Positions 54,738 to 63,203 of a stretch of 64,000 bases of DNA are shown one piece after another. The notes beneath the pieces are model-generated. The model did no database searches, was not told the origin of the DNA, and saw nothing but the letters and a program-made list of their open reading frames with translations. The position numbers were made by a program, and so were the translations under genes. The stretch is from Corynebacterium suicordis DSM 45110 (GTDB lineage Bacteria; Actinomycetota; Actinomycetes; Mycobacteriales; Mycobacteriaceae), in assembly GCF_015351405.1 (NCBI RefSeq), contig NZ_JADKMY010000001.1, positions 806,001-870,000 of the forward strand, given 5' to 3'. Every line of letters begins with the position of its first letter. Within the stretch, counting starts at the first letter, position 1.

Positions 54738-55301
54738 GTGTTTTCTAACGTTGGTTTTGGAGAAATCCTAGTTCTCCTCATAGTCGGGTTCCTGCTCATC
54801 GGTCCCGAGCGCCTGCCTGGCCTCATCAAGGAAGTTCAGGCCATCATCTTGGCCATCCGCAATGCCGTGGGTCAGGCCAAGGAGCAGCTGGACGGGGAAT
54901 TCGGCGATGAGTTCAAGCAATTCTCCAAGCCACTGGCTGAGCTAAACAATGTTCGCCAGATGGGTGCCCGGGGGTTCATCACCAAGACCCTGCTGGATGG
55001 GGATGACACCTTCCTGACCAGCCTGGATAGTACCAAGAAGGACGTACAGGGGACGGTGGATACCGTGCGCAAGGCCAACGTACGGGATACCCTGCGCGGA
55101 GCCACCACTTCGCCGCAGGCTACCCAGCAGGCTTCCGAGCCTGCGGTGCCAGTGCAGCAGCAGGCCGCAGCGGGGGAGTCCACCGCGCAGGAGAGCCCCA
55201 TTCAGAACACTGCCCAGGACATGGTGCAGGATCTCAGCCACGCCGAGGGGCAGGGCAGGCTCTCCTCCGGTGAAACCACCAAGTGGGATGACGTAGTTTA
55301 A
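54738..55301 (+). CDS. tatB: Sec-independent translocase subunit TatB
   Basis: A 187-residue TatB. The N-terminal helix (about 6–22) runs FGEILVLLIVGFLLIGPERLPGL with the conserved GPE hinge, then the amphipathic helix with IRNAVGQAKEQL and a long Gln/Ala/Ser-rich tail typical of actinobacterial TatB. It recruits twin-arginine substrates with TatC. GTG 54738 with GATAAGG before it. The association with sigE is conserved, although Tat itself is not known to be regulated by the sigma factor. Confidence 0.93.
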   Translation: MFSNVGFGEILVLLIVGFLLIGPERLPGLIKEVQAIILAIRNAVGQAKEQLDGEFGDEFKQFSKPLAELNNVRQMGARGFITKTLLDGDDTFLTSLDSTKKDVQGTVDTVRKANVRDTLRGATTSPQATQQASEPAVPVQQQAAAGESTAQESPIQNTAQDMVQDLSHAEGQGRLSSGETTKWDDVV

Positions 55302-55322
55302 GCGCTGGCTTCTGCCAAGCTT

Positions 55323-56459
55323 TTACTTCTTGGTGACGCCAAGATTCAAGGACTTACCCGCCAGCGATGAGCGGCGCAGAGCCAGGTGATCGGCAATCGC
55401 GCCAAACGCCACCGTAACTTCCGCGTTGGGCTCAGCCTTCACGATCGGGTTGCCCAGGTCTCCACCGATGCGCAGATTGGGATCCAGTGGGATCTGACCC
55501 AGCAGCGGAACCTTGGTTCCGGCGATCTGGGACAAGCGATCAGCCACGAATTGGCCACCACCGGAACCGAATGGCTCCATGCGGGTGCCATCGGGAAGAT
55601 CCATCCAGCTCATGTTCTCAATCACGCCGCCGATGCGCTGGCGGGTCTGTTGGGAAATAGAACCGGCGCGCTCTGCCACCTCAGCGGCAGCAGCCTGCGG
55701 GGTGGTGACGATCAGTAGTTCCGCGTTGGGCACCAGCTGTGCCACGGAAATGGCCACATCGCCGGTTCCTGGTGGCAGGTCCAGCAGGAGGATATCCAGG
55801 TCTCCCCAGAACACATCTCCCAGGAACTGCTGGATAGCGCGGTGCAGCATGGGCCCGCGCCACACCACGGGGGAGTTGTCTCCCACGAAGTGGCCGATGG
55901 AGATCAGCTTCACGCCATGAGCCTGCAGCGGCATGATCATCTCATCCACCTGGTGCGGCTTGTCCGTGGAACCCATGAGGTGAGGAATGGAGTGGCCGTA
56001 GATATCCGCGTCCACGATGCCCACCTGCAGTCCCCGCTTGGCCAGTGCCACGGCGAGGTTCACGGTGACGCTGGACTTGCCCACCCCACCCTTGCCGGAG
56101 GCGATGGCATACACGCGCGTGGTGGAATCCGGCTGAGCAAACGGGATCACTGGGTCGGCTGAGTCTCCGCGCACCTTCACGCGGATCTCGCGGCGCTGCT
56201 CATCGCTCATCACATCGGTGGTGACGGTGGCGGTTTCCACGCCCTCCACGCTCAAGGTGGCCTCGCGGGTGGCTTCCGTGAGGTGGGTCTTCATCGGGCA
56301 ACCAGCGATGGTGAGATAGATCTCCACCGCTACGTCGGAACCGTTGATCTCGATGGACTTAACCATGCCCAGGTCGGTGATGGAACGGTTGAGTTCGGGA
56401 TCCTCTACGTGGGACAGCGCGCTGCGCACAGCGGATTCAGTAACAATCGACATGATCAT
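55323..56459 (-). CDS. mrp: Mrp/ApbC-type iron–sulfur carrier ATPase
   Basis: A 378-residue P-loop NTPase involved in [Fe-S] cluster delivery. The N-terminal MIP18/DUF59 domain (about 8–85) carries the conserved GCPM at about 53–56. The MinD-like domain has Walker A SGKGGVGKSS (121–130) and LLDLPPGTGD. The usual C-terminal C-x-x-C is absent (ENMSWMDLPDG in its place), as in actinobacterial relatives. It is last in a minus-strand operon behind the DUF1003 and MgtE-like genes. ATG 56459, with a second ATG two codons in. Confidence 0.92.
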   Translation of the reverse strand: MIMSIVTESAVRSALSHVEDPELNRSITDLGMVKSIEINGSDVAVEIYLTIAGCPMKTHLTEATREATLSVEGVETATVTTDVMSDEQRREIRVKVRGDSADPVIPFAQPDSTTRVYAIASGKGGVGKSSVTVNLAVALAKRGLQVGIVDADIYGHSIPHLMGSTDKPHQVDEMIMPLQAHGVKLISIGHFVGDNSPVVWRGPMLHRAIQQFLGDVFWGDLDILLLDLPPGTGDVAISVAQLVPNAELLIVTTPQAAAAEVAERAGSISQQTRQRIGGVIENMSWMDLPDGTRMEPFGSGGGQFVADRLSQIAGTKVPLLGQIPLDPNLRIGGDLGNPIVKAEPNAEVTVAFGAIADHLALRRSSLAGKSLNLGVTKK

Positions 56460-56488
56460 TCCATCCTAACGCAGCCCCGGACACGCAA

Positions 56489-57052
56489 CTAACGCCGCGA
56501 TGACCTCGGCTCTTCGGCATCAGCCTGCGGTGGATCCTGCAACGAGGCCTCATCGTGGCGAGTGTCTTCCAGCTTGTCCTCGATGCGATGCATGAGGTCG
56601 GTGAGTTCTTCCATTTCTCGACGCAAATAATCGCGCGTCACCATATCGCCCACCGAAATACGCACTCCGGCCAGCTCTCGCGCCAGGAATTCGGTATCCG
56701 CCTTGGTTTCCGCCGTGCGGCGTCGATCCTCATCCAAGGAGACGCGGTCGCGGTCATCCTGGCGGTTCTGCGCCAGCAGAATCAGGGGTGCAGCGTAGGC
56801 AGCCTGGGTGGAGAAAGCCAGGTTGAGCAGGATGAATGGGTATGGATCCCACGCGAACCAGAAGAGGCCCAGGTTCATGAGGATCCACAGGATCACGAAG
56901 ATGGTCTGCCACGCGAGGTACTGACCGGTGCCCAGGAAACGAGCTACCCGCTCGGCCACGGCCCCCACGCTGTCGCCATCGAGGCTGATCCGCTTGCGCC
57001 GCACAGATTGGATCGGAGTTTCCAGCTCAGTCTTCTTGTAATTTCTGGCCAT
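56489..57052 (-). CDS. DUF1003 membrane protein
   Basis: A 187-residue protein with two helices (about 48–66 and 71–93) typical of DUF1003: VAERVARFLGTGQYLAWQTIFVILWI and DPYPFILLNLAFSTQAAYAAPLILLAQNRQ. A charged C-terminal coiled coil (about 100–160) follows. The function is unknown; it is always near the MgtE-like gene in mycobacteria and corynebacteria. ATG 57052, six bases after the MgtE-like stop, so translation is coupled. Confidence 0.9.
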   Translation of the reverse strand: MARNYKKTELETPIQSVRRKRISLDGDSVGAVAERVARFLGTGQYLAWQTIFVILWILMNLGLFWFAWDPYPFILLNLAFSTQAAYAAPLILLAQNRQDDRDRVSLDEDRRRTAETKADTEFLARELAGVRISVGDMVTRDYLRREMEELTDLMHRIEDKLEDTRHDEASLQDPPQADAEEPRSSRR

Positions 57053-57058
57053 CGGACG

Positions 57059-58402
57059 TTATGCCTCCTTCTGTGAAGCGGTGCGGGTATTGGAAACGGG
57101 GGAGGCCTTAGCTACCGGGGAGGGAGCAGGAGAGGCGGGCGTGGGATCCACACGCCAGTCCTGCTGTCGCCAATCCTCGGGGAGCAGGTGATCCAAGAGG
57201 TCATCCACGGAGACTGCTCCCAGCAGGTGATTATCCTGATCCAGCACGGGACCGCACACCAGGTTGTAGGTGGCGAAGTAACGCGCAGCTGTCTCCTGGC
57301 TGTCCTCCGCGTACAGGGCGGGCAGTTCCAGGTCCAGGATGCCGCCGATCTGCGTGGAAGGTGGCTCGCGCAGCAGCTTCTGCAGGTGCACGCAGCCCAG
57401 GTACTTGCCGGTGGGAGTGGCCTGAGGAGGCCGAGCCACGAACACCATGGAGGCCAAGGACGTGGGCAGTTCCGGGTTGCGGGCATGCGCCAGAGCCTCT
57501 GCCACGGTTGCCTGCGGCATGAGGATGATTGGCTCCGGGGTCATCAGTGCACCCACGGTATCCGGGCTGAACGTCATCAGGCGGCGCACGGAATCGGAAT
57601 CCTCCGGATTCATCAGCTCCAGCAGCACGTCAGACTTATCCCCGGGCAGCTCCGCGAGCACGTCGGCGGCATCGTCCGGATCCATTTCCTCCAGCACGTC
57701 TGCGGCGCGCTCGATGTTCAGGTTGCTCAGGATGTCCACCTGGTAATCATCTGGCATCTCCGCCAGCACGTCAGCCAGGCGTTCATCGTCCAGCTCCTGG
57801 GCAATCTTCACGCGGCGCGTCTCGGGCATTTCGTGCAAGGCATTCGCCACGTCGGCGTTGCGCATCTCGCTGAAGGAAGCGATGAGCTCCGCATCCGGGT
57901 TCACCCGTCCGGTACCAGAGGCGTGCAGGCCCTGGATGTTCTCCAGCGGGATGATCGTCACCTGGGTGCGCCGACCCAGCCGGGAGCGCTGGGCAATGGC
58001 CACGCGCCGGATACGCCAATCGCGGGTGCGGTTGAGTTCCATTTCCACGTCCACGATCTCCACGGGGCGACCGTGCAGCTCAGGGTGCTCCGGATCATCC
58101 GTGTGCACCTTGGCACCCAGCAGATCATCCATCAGGGAGATCTCGCCGGAACGAGCCTTGAAGGGGCGCAGGTTCACGGAACTGCTCACCATGGTCAGTT
58201 CGTTTTCCGTGATGGAACCGATGCGCAACATGGGAAGGAAAATCTTCCGCTTGGTCACCAGTTCCACCACCACGCCCAGGGCGGTGGCTTTGTCGTCATA
58301 GATGGACACCGCCACGTCGCGCACGCGTCCCACCGAATCCCCGTCCGGTCCTAAAACGATCATCCCCGCAAGACGTCCAGCAAACACACGCATACCACTC
58401 AT
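57059..58402 (-). CDS. MgtE N-domain/CBS protein without a channel
   Basis: A 447-residue soluble protein. A PRC-barrel-like region (about 5–145) leads to an MgtE-N superhelix of repeated motifs (LADVLAEMPDDYQVDILSNL, LEEMDPDDAADVLAELPG, about 185–285). Two CBS domains follow (about 290–425) with GALMTPEPIILMPQATVAEALAH and LLGAVSVDDLLDHLL. These are the magnesium-sensing parts of MgtE, but the transmembrane channel is missing. It is likely a Mg2+ or nucleotide sensor for another transporter (inference). ATG 58402; a longer frame to 58450 is possible. First gene of a three-gene operon. Confidence 0.88.
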   Translation of the reverse strand: MSGMRVFAGRLAGMIVLGPDGDSVGRVRDVAVSIYDDKATALGVVVELVTKRKIFLPMLRIGSITENELTMVSSSVNLRPFKARSGEISLMDDLLGAKVHTDDPEHPELHGRPVEIVDVEMELNRTRDWRIRRVAIAQRSRLGRRTQVTIIPLENIQGLHASGTGRVNPDAELIASFSEMRNADVANALHEMPETRRVKIAQELDDERLADVLAEMPDDYQVDILSNLNIERAADVLEEMDPDDAADVLAELPGDKSDVLLELMNPEDSDSVRRLMTFSPDTVGALMTPEPIILMPQATVAEALAHARNPELPTSLASMVFVARPPQATPTGKYLGCVHLQKLLREPPSTQIGGILDLELPALYAEDSQETAARYFATYNLVCGPVLDQDNHLLGAVSVDDLLDHLLPEDWRQQDWRVDPTPASPAPSPVAKASPVSNTRTASQKEA

Positions 58403-58469
58403 AACGGTCAAGCCTACTGCACGCAGGTAATGTAGTTGTGTCTCGATCACTCATGGAGGTAATTGCACA

Positions 58470-58694
58470 GTGCGGACGCTCAGCAGGCTCATTACGGGTG
58501 GCTTAGTGGGCTTGGCCTGCGTGCTTGCCGCGCTCGGCCATTCCATGTGGATCGCTCACGCCGTGGCCGCGGTGTTCTCCTTCCTCGCGGTGGTTCTGGC
58601 CTCCCAGGGGCGCCGCAGAGGCAGCGCCTCCGGTTGGTGGCTGCTCGTTCCCCCAGTAGCTCTGATTGCGGTGTATTTCTATGCGTGGTTCTAA
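58470..58694 (+). CDS. Small two-helix membrane protein
   Basis: A 74-residue protein with two helices (about 5–25 and 28–46), a basic loop (RRRGSAS) and a hydrophobic, aromatic C-terminus (VPPVALIAVYFYAWF). No known family. GTG 58470 with GGAGG eleven bases upstream. Its end overlaps the following lipoprotein gene by 14 bases, so the two are co-translated. It faces the MgtE-like gene across 67 bases. Confidence 0.8.
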   Translation: MRTLSRLITGGLVGLACVLAALGHSMWIAHAVAAVFSFLAVVLASQGRRRGSASGWWLLVPPVALIAVYFYAWF

Positions 58695-59283
58695 ATCCTC
58701 CGTGGCTCTCGCCGGCCTTCTGACTGCTGCGGGCCTGGCCCTTTCCAGCTGCTCGCTGATGCCCGTGGCCGATGATGAAGCCCCACTGCCCAAGCAGGAG
58801 GCGCGCATTGCCGTGCCCAAGCAGGGGTTCCCCAGCATTGATCCGGAGCTGGCTAGGGAGGTGCGCGATTCCCTCGCCGAGAAATTGGGTGAAGAAGATC
58901 GGCCAACCCGGAATGTGGACGTGGTGGCGTCGAAAAGAATCGAAACGCTGGCCCGCGGCGAGGCCGATGTGACCTACGGTTGCCTGGGGGAAATGTTGGA
59001 TCTTCTCGACGCCAATGCGGCCGACCAGCTCCGCTATGACTACTCGCAAGATGATGAAAAAGACCAGGTTGCCTGGCGCAATTCCACCGCCGCGGTGCTG
59101 CAGGGGGTGCTGCCCAATGAGTTCGCGCTGACTTTCCCGGGGGAGGTGCAATCCTGCAAGGATGACTCGCTGCCGCAGAATTTTGTGATGGTGTACCGCA
59201 CCTCGCTGATGGATCGCGAGGATAAGGGGCAGCTGCACGAGATCATTGGTGAGGACTTCACGCAGCGCGCGGCCACTGAGTAG
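58681..59283 (+). CDS. Lipoprotein with substrate-binding-like domain
   Basis: A 200-residue exported lipoprotein with lipobox LALSSC (Cys about 24). The mature part looks like a truncated periplasmic binding protein: RNVDVVASKRIETLARGEADVTYGCLGEML and a later FVMVYRTSLMDREDKG strand-helix end. Perhaps a lobe of an ABC or glycine-betaine-type binding protein, but no transporter is adjacent. ATG 58681 inside the previous gene. Two copies of the recurrent motif (58925 and 59006) lie in it. Confidence 0.78.
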   Translation: MRGSKSSVALAGLLTAAGLALSSCSLMPVADDEAPLPKQEARIAVPKQGFPSIDPELAREVRDSLAEKLGEEDRPTRNVDVVASKRIETLARGEADVTYGCLGEMLDLLDANAADQLRYDYSQDDEKDQVAWRNSTAAVLQGVLPNEFALTFPGEVQSCKDDSLPQNFVMVYRTSLMDREDKGQLHEIIGEDFTQRAATE

Positions 59284-59306
59284 TTAGGTCGGCCAAGCAC
59301 AGCCGC

Positions 59307-59363
59307 AAAAAGACCCCCGCCCGGCTCTCCTCGAAATGGAGGAAAGCTGAAGCGGGGGTCTTT
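59307..59363. terminator. Bidirectional terminator between the lipoprotein and odhA
   Basis: AAAGACCCCCGC (59309–59320) pairs with GCGGGGGTCTTT (59352–59363); an inner TCCTC/GGAGGA hairpin fills the loop. It can stop both the plus-strand lipoprotein gene and the minus-strand odhA message. Confidence 0.88.
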
Positions 59364-59373
59364 GCGCGGGTTA

Positions 59374-62300
59374 CTAGTCCGCGAAAGCCTCTTCAACGAG
59401 GGTCTTCTGCTCCATCTGGTGCACCTTGGACACACCAGTTGCAGTAGAGGACTGCGCACGGCGAGAAACGCGCTTCATCTGGATACCTGGGAGGTACTCA
59501 GGCAGCTGGAGCGCCAGGAATGGCCATGGACCCTGGTTGGCTGGCTCGTCCTGCACCCAGCGGATCTCCTCAGCATTGGGGTAGTTGCCCAGTGCATCGC
59601 GGATCCGGTTGTAAGGGATTGGGTGCAGCATCTCCACGCGGACGATAGCCACGTCATCGCGCTCATCTTCCTGCTGCTTCTTAGCGAGGTCGTAGTAGAC
59701 CTTGCCGGAGCACAGCAGCACCTTCTTCACGTTCTTGCTCACGCCGTCGTGACGAGGATCGTCGATGACGGACTGGAACTTGGTGGTTTCCGTGAAGTCC
59801 TCAATGGAGGAAACGGCGGCCTTGTTGCGCAGCATGGACTTCGGGGTGAAGACCACCAGTGGGCGCTTCAAGCTGCCCAGTGCGTGGCGGCGCAGCAGGT
59901 GGAAGTAGTTGGCCGGCGTGGTGGGCTGAGCCACGGTCCAGGAACCCTCTGCGGACATCTGCAGGAAACGCTCGATGCGTGCGGAGGAGTGGTCTGGGCC
60001 CTGGCCCTCGTAACCGTGTGGCAGCAGCAGCACCAGCGAGGACTTCTGTCCCCACTTGGCTTCACCGGAGGACACGTACTCGTCGATGACGGTCTGTGCA
60101 CCGTTGATGAAGTCACCGAACTGGGCTTCCCAGATCACCAGGGCGTCTGGGTTACCCACGGTGTAGCCGTACTCGAAGCCCACCGCAGCGAACTCGGTCA
60201 GTGCGGAGTTGTAGGCGCGGAAGGAACCACCGTTGCCGGCTTCCTCAGCCAGCTCCTGCAGTGGGTTGTAGCGATCCAGATCCTCGTGATCGAACAGCAC
60301 TGCGTGACGCTGGGTGAAGGTACCGCGGAGGGAATCCTCACCGATCAGGCGGACCAGCTTGCCGCCCTTGGCCAGAGAGCCGAAGGCGATGAGCTCACCG
60401 AAGCCCCAGTCGATGTTGCCCTTCTCGGACATTTCCTTGCGCTTCTTGACCACTGGGGCCACGCGTGGGTGGACCTTCAGGTAGTCAGGCGTGTTGTAGA
60501 ACTTGTCGCCGATCTCGGCCAGCAGTTCCTTGGAGATGGAGGTGTCCAAGCCGTGCGGCAGGTCCTGAGACGCGGTGATGCCGGTCTGCTCCTGAGGCTT
60601 GCCACCCTTTTCTGCCTGGCGGACATCGTTGAACACCTGCTCGAGCTGCTCGTGGAAGTCGCGCTGTACCTTCTCGGCATCTTCCTCGGAGAGGTCTCCG
60701 CGACCGATGAGGGTCTCGGTGTACTGCGCGCGGGAGGTGGGCAGCTCGGAGATGATCTTGTACATCAGCGGCTGGGTCATGGAAGGATCGTCGGCTTCGT
60801 TGTGACCGCGGCGACGGTAGGTCACCAGGTCGATGAAGACATCCTTGCCGTACTTGTTGCGGTAGTCCACGGCCAGCTGAGCAACCCAGACCACGGCTTC
60901 GGCGTCATCACCGTTGACGTGGAAGACAGGGGAGTCGAAGCCCTTGGCCAGGTCGGTTGCGTAGTAGGTGGAACGGCCCGCATCAGGGGTGGTGGTGAAG
61001 CCAATCTGGTTGTTGACGACGATGTGGACGGTGCCGCCCACCTCGTAGGCATCCAGCTTGGCCAGGTTCAGGGTTTCCTGAACGATGCCCAGGCCGGTGA
61101 AGGAGGCGTCGCCATGCAGCATGATTGGCAGCACGGTGCGCTCTTCGCCCTTGTCCAGCAGGTCCTGACGGGCGCGGGCGATGCCCTCCATCACGGGATC
61201 CACGGCTTCCAGGTGGGAAGGGTTGGCGGCGAGGTAGACCTCGATATCGCCTTCACCAAACATCTGGTGGTAGTGGCCGCGGGAGCCCAGGTGGTACTTC
61301 ACATCGCCGGAACCGCCAGCGGAGGCTGGGTCGATGTTGCCCTCGAACTCGGTGAAGATCTTGGAGTAAGGCTTGCCCACGATGTTGGCCAGCACGTTGA
61401 GACGGCCACGGTGAGGCATGCCGATGACAACCTCGTCCAGGTTTGCACCTGCGGCGCGGTCGATGGCGGCATCCATCATTGGGATCAGGGTCTCTGCACC
61501 CTCCAGGGAGAAGCGCTTCTGTCCCACGTACTTGGTCTGCAGGAAGTTCTCGAAAGCCTCAGCTGAGTTCAGCTTCTGCAGGATGTACTTCTGCTCAGGC
61601 TGGGAGTACTTAGGCTGACCAGCCTCGATGCGCTCACGCAACCAGGAGCGCTCGTCGGCATCCATGATGTGGTGGTATTCGTAACCCACCTTGAGGGTGT
61701 AGGCCTGACGCAGCGCGGTGAGAACCTCGCGCAGGGTCATGGTCTCGCGACCCAGGAATCCACCCACGTTGAACGTGCGATCGTAATCCCACAGGGTCAA
61801 ACCGTGGGTTTCGATGTTGAGGTCGGAGTGCGAAGGCACGGGCAGACCTGGCTGGGTCCAGTGCAGTGGGTCGATATCCGCGATGAGGTGACCGCGGGAG
61901 CGGTAGGACTCGATGAGCTCCATCACGCGGGTGGACTTGTCCACGCCGATGTTGGGGAGATCCTGGCTCCAGCGCACTGGTGCATAAGGCACGCGCATGG
62001 ACTGGAAGATGTCATCCCAGAAAGCGTCATCGATGAGCAGACGGCTCATGGTGCGCAGGAACTCACCGGACTCTGCACCCTGGATGATGCGGTGGTCATA
62101 GGTGGACGTGATGGTGACCAGCTTGCCCACGCCCATTTCGCCCAGGCGATCCTCGGAAGCGCCAGCGAATTCTGCTGGGTAATCCATGGAGCCCACACCG
62201 ATGATGGCGCCCTGGCCCTTGGTCAGGCGAGGCACGGAGTGGCGGGTACCGATGCCACCCGGGTTGGTCAGGGAGATGGTCACGCCGGAGAAGTCATCCA

Positions 62301-63060
62301 TGGTCAGCTTGCCGTCGCGGGCACGTTTGACGATGTCCTCGTACTTCTCCACGAACTCGGCGAAGCTCAAGGTTTCAGATTCCTTGATGGCCGCCACGAC
62401 CAGCGAACGGGTGCCGTTCTTGCCCATCATGTCGATAGCCAGACCCAGGTTGATGTGCTCTGGGGTTACCAGGTTGGGCTTGCCATCGATCTCTTCATAA
62501 GAGTTGTTCATATCGGGGTGAGCCATGACCGCGCGGATCAGGGCGTAACCGATGATGTGGGTGAAGCTAATCTTCCCGCCGCCACGCGCACGCAGGGTGT
62601 TGTTCACCATGGTGCGGTTTTCGAACATGAGCTTGGCTGGCATATCGCGCACCGAGGTAGCGGTGGGGATCTGCAGCGAGAGGTCCATGTTCTTCACCAC
62701 GGCCTTGGCTGCACCGCGGATAACGGACTTGCCAGGTTCTGGCGCGTCCACGGGAGCCTTTGGCGCTGGTGGTGCCTGGCGTTCTGGAATGGAGGAAACC
62801 TTGGTGTGGCCGGTGTCCTTTGCGGACTTTGGCTCCACCTTGGCCGCAGCTTGAGCAACTACCTGTTGCTTTACTGCGTCCTTGGAAGACATGCGACCTT
62901 CTTCCTCAGCGGACGCAGGAGCTGATGTGTCCGCGCCTCCCTGAGGGTTCTTCTCGAAGAATTCGCGCCATTCTGGGTCAACTGCTTGCGGGTCTTTGCT
63001 GTACTGCTGGTACATCTGGTCCACCAGCCATGCATTCTGACCGAAATTCGCGCTGCTCAC
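59374..63060 (-). CDS. odhA: 2-Oxoglutarate dehydrogenase E1 with fused E2 domain, OdhA
   Basis: A 1228-residue fusion typical of corynebacteria and mycobacteria (OdhA/Kgd). After an E1 N-terminal helix (about 10–36) and a Pro/Ala linker comes an E2-type succinyltransferase domain (about 110–345), with [14 protein letters not shown] carrying His323. There is no lipoyl domain, so it relies on the one in AceF. The E1 part then follows with the ThDP site [17 protein letters not shown] and VNNQIGFTT, and [14 protein letters not shown]. It converts 2-oxoglutarate and CoA to succinyl-CoA in the TCA cycle. ATG 63060 with GGAAAGAGG upstream. Confidence 0.96.
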   Translation of the reverse strand: MSSANFGQNAWLVDQMYQQYSKDPQAVDPEWREFFEKNPQGGADTSAPASAEEEGRMSSKDAVKQQVVAQAAAKVEPKSAKDTGHTKVSSIPERQAPPAPKAPVDAPEPGKSVIRGAAKAVVKNMDLSLQIPTATSVRDMPAKLMFENRTMVNNTLRARGGGKISFTHIIGYALIRAVMAHPDMNNSYEEIDGKPNLVTPEHINLGLAIDMMGKNGTRSLVVAAIKESETLSFAEFVEKYEDIVKRARDGKLTMDDFSGVTISLTNPGGIGTRHSVPRLTKGQGAIIGVGSMDYPAEFAGASEDRLGEMGVGKLVTITSTYDHRIIQGAESGEFLRTMSRLLIDDAFWDDIFQSMRVPYAPVRWSQDLPNIGVDKSTRVMELIESYRSRGHLIADIDPLHWTQPGLPVPSHSDLNIETHGLTLWDYDRTFNVGGFLGRETMTLREVLTALRQAYTLKVGYEYHHIMDADERSWLRERIEAGQPKYSQPEQKYILQKLNSAEAFENFLQTKYVGQKRFSLEGAETLIPMMDAAIDRAAGANLDEVVIGMPHRGRLNVLANIVGKPYSKIFTEFEGNIDPASAGGSGDVKYHLGSRGHYHQMFGEGDIEVYLAANPSHLEAVDPVMEGIARARQDLLDKGEERTVLPIMLHGDASFTGLGIVQETLNLAKLDAYEVGGTVHIVVNNQIGFTTTPDAGRSTYYATDLAKGFDSPVFHVNGDDAEAVVWVAQLAVDYRNKYGKDVFIDLVTYRRRGHNEADDPSMTQPLMYKIISELPTSRAQYTETLIGRGDLSEEDAEKVQRDFHEQLEQVFNDVRQAEKGGKPQEQTGITASQDLPHGLDTSISKELLAEIGDKFYNTPDYLKVHPRVAPVVKKRKEMSEKGNIDWGFGELIAFGSLAKGGKLVRLIGEDSLRGTFTQRHAVLFDHEDLDRYNPLQELAEEAGNGGSFRAYNSALTEFAAVGFEYGYTVGNPDALVIWEAQFGDFINGAQTVIDEYVSSGEAKWGQKSSLVLLLPHGYEGQGPDHSSARIERFLQMSAEGSWTVAQPTTPANYFHLLRRHALGSLKRPLVVFTPKSMLRNKAAVSSIEDFTETTKFQSVIDDPRHDGVSKNVKKVLLCSGKVYYDLAKKQQEDERDDVAIVRVEMLHPIPYNRIRDALGNYPNAEEIRWVQDEPANQGPWPFLALQLPEYLPGIQMKRVSRRAQSSTATGVSKVHQMEQKTLVEEAFAD

Positions 63061-63162
63061 GGCAGTCCTCGCCTCTTTCCTTAATGACTTCAGTGTCGGC
63101 CACCCACCCTACTACAAATGCGGGCGTGGCCCGCGACTCAGGGGCGGGGACGTTTATGTATA

Positions 63163-63174
63163 TATCTGCAGATA
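63163..63174. promoter_or_regulatory. Small palindrome in the odhA promoter region
   Basis: TATCTGCAGATA is an exact 12-base palindrome inside an AT-rich run, about 100 bases upstream of the odhA start and just after the end of the ABC gene. It could be an operator for odhA or a chance palindrome. The surrounding GATTTATCTGCAGATATATACATAAAC (split) is the only promoter-like stretch in the gap. Confidence 0.4.
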
Positions 63175-63203
63175 AATCATATTTTTTGTGACCTGCCCAA
63201 CAC

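Noticed and set aside
57188-58354. A 388-codon plus-strand frame opposite the MgtE-like gene
   Set aside because: Antisense shadow; composition dominated by His, Gln and Gly with no recognisable domain.
59362-61566. A 734-codon open frame on the plus strand opposite odhA
   Set aside because: It is fully antisense to the odhA coding frame, has no ribosome site and a low-complexity His/Val/Gly-rich product; long antisense frames are expected in GC-rich genes.
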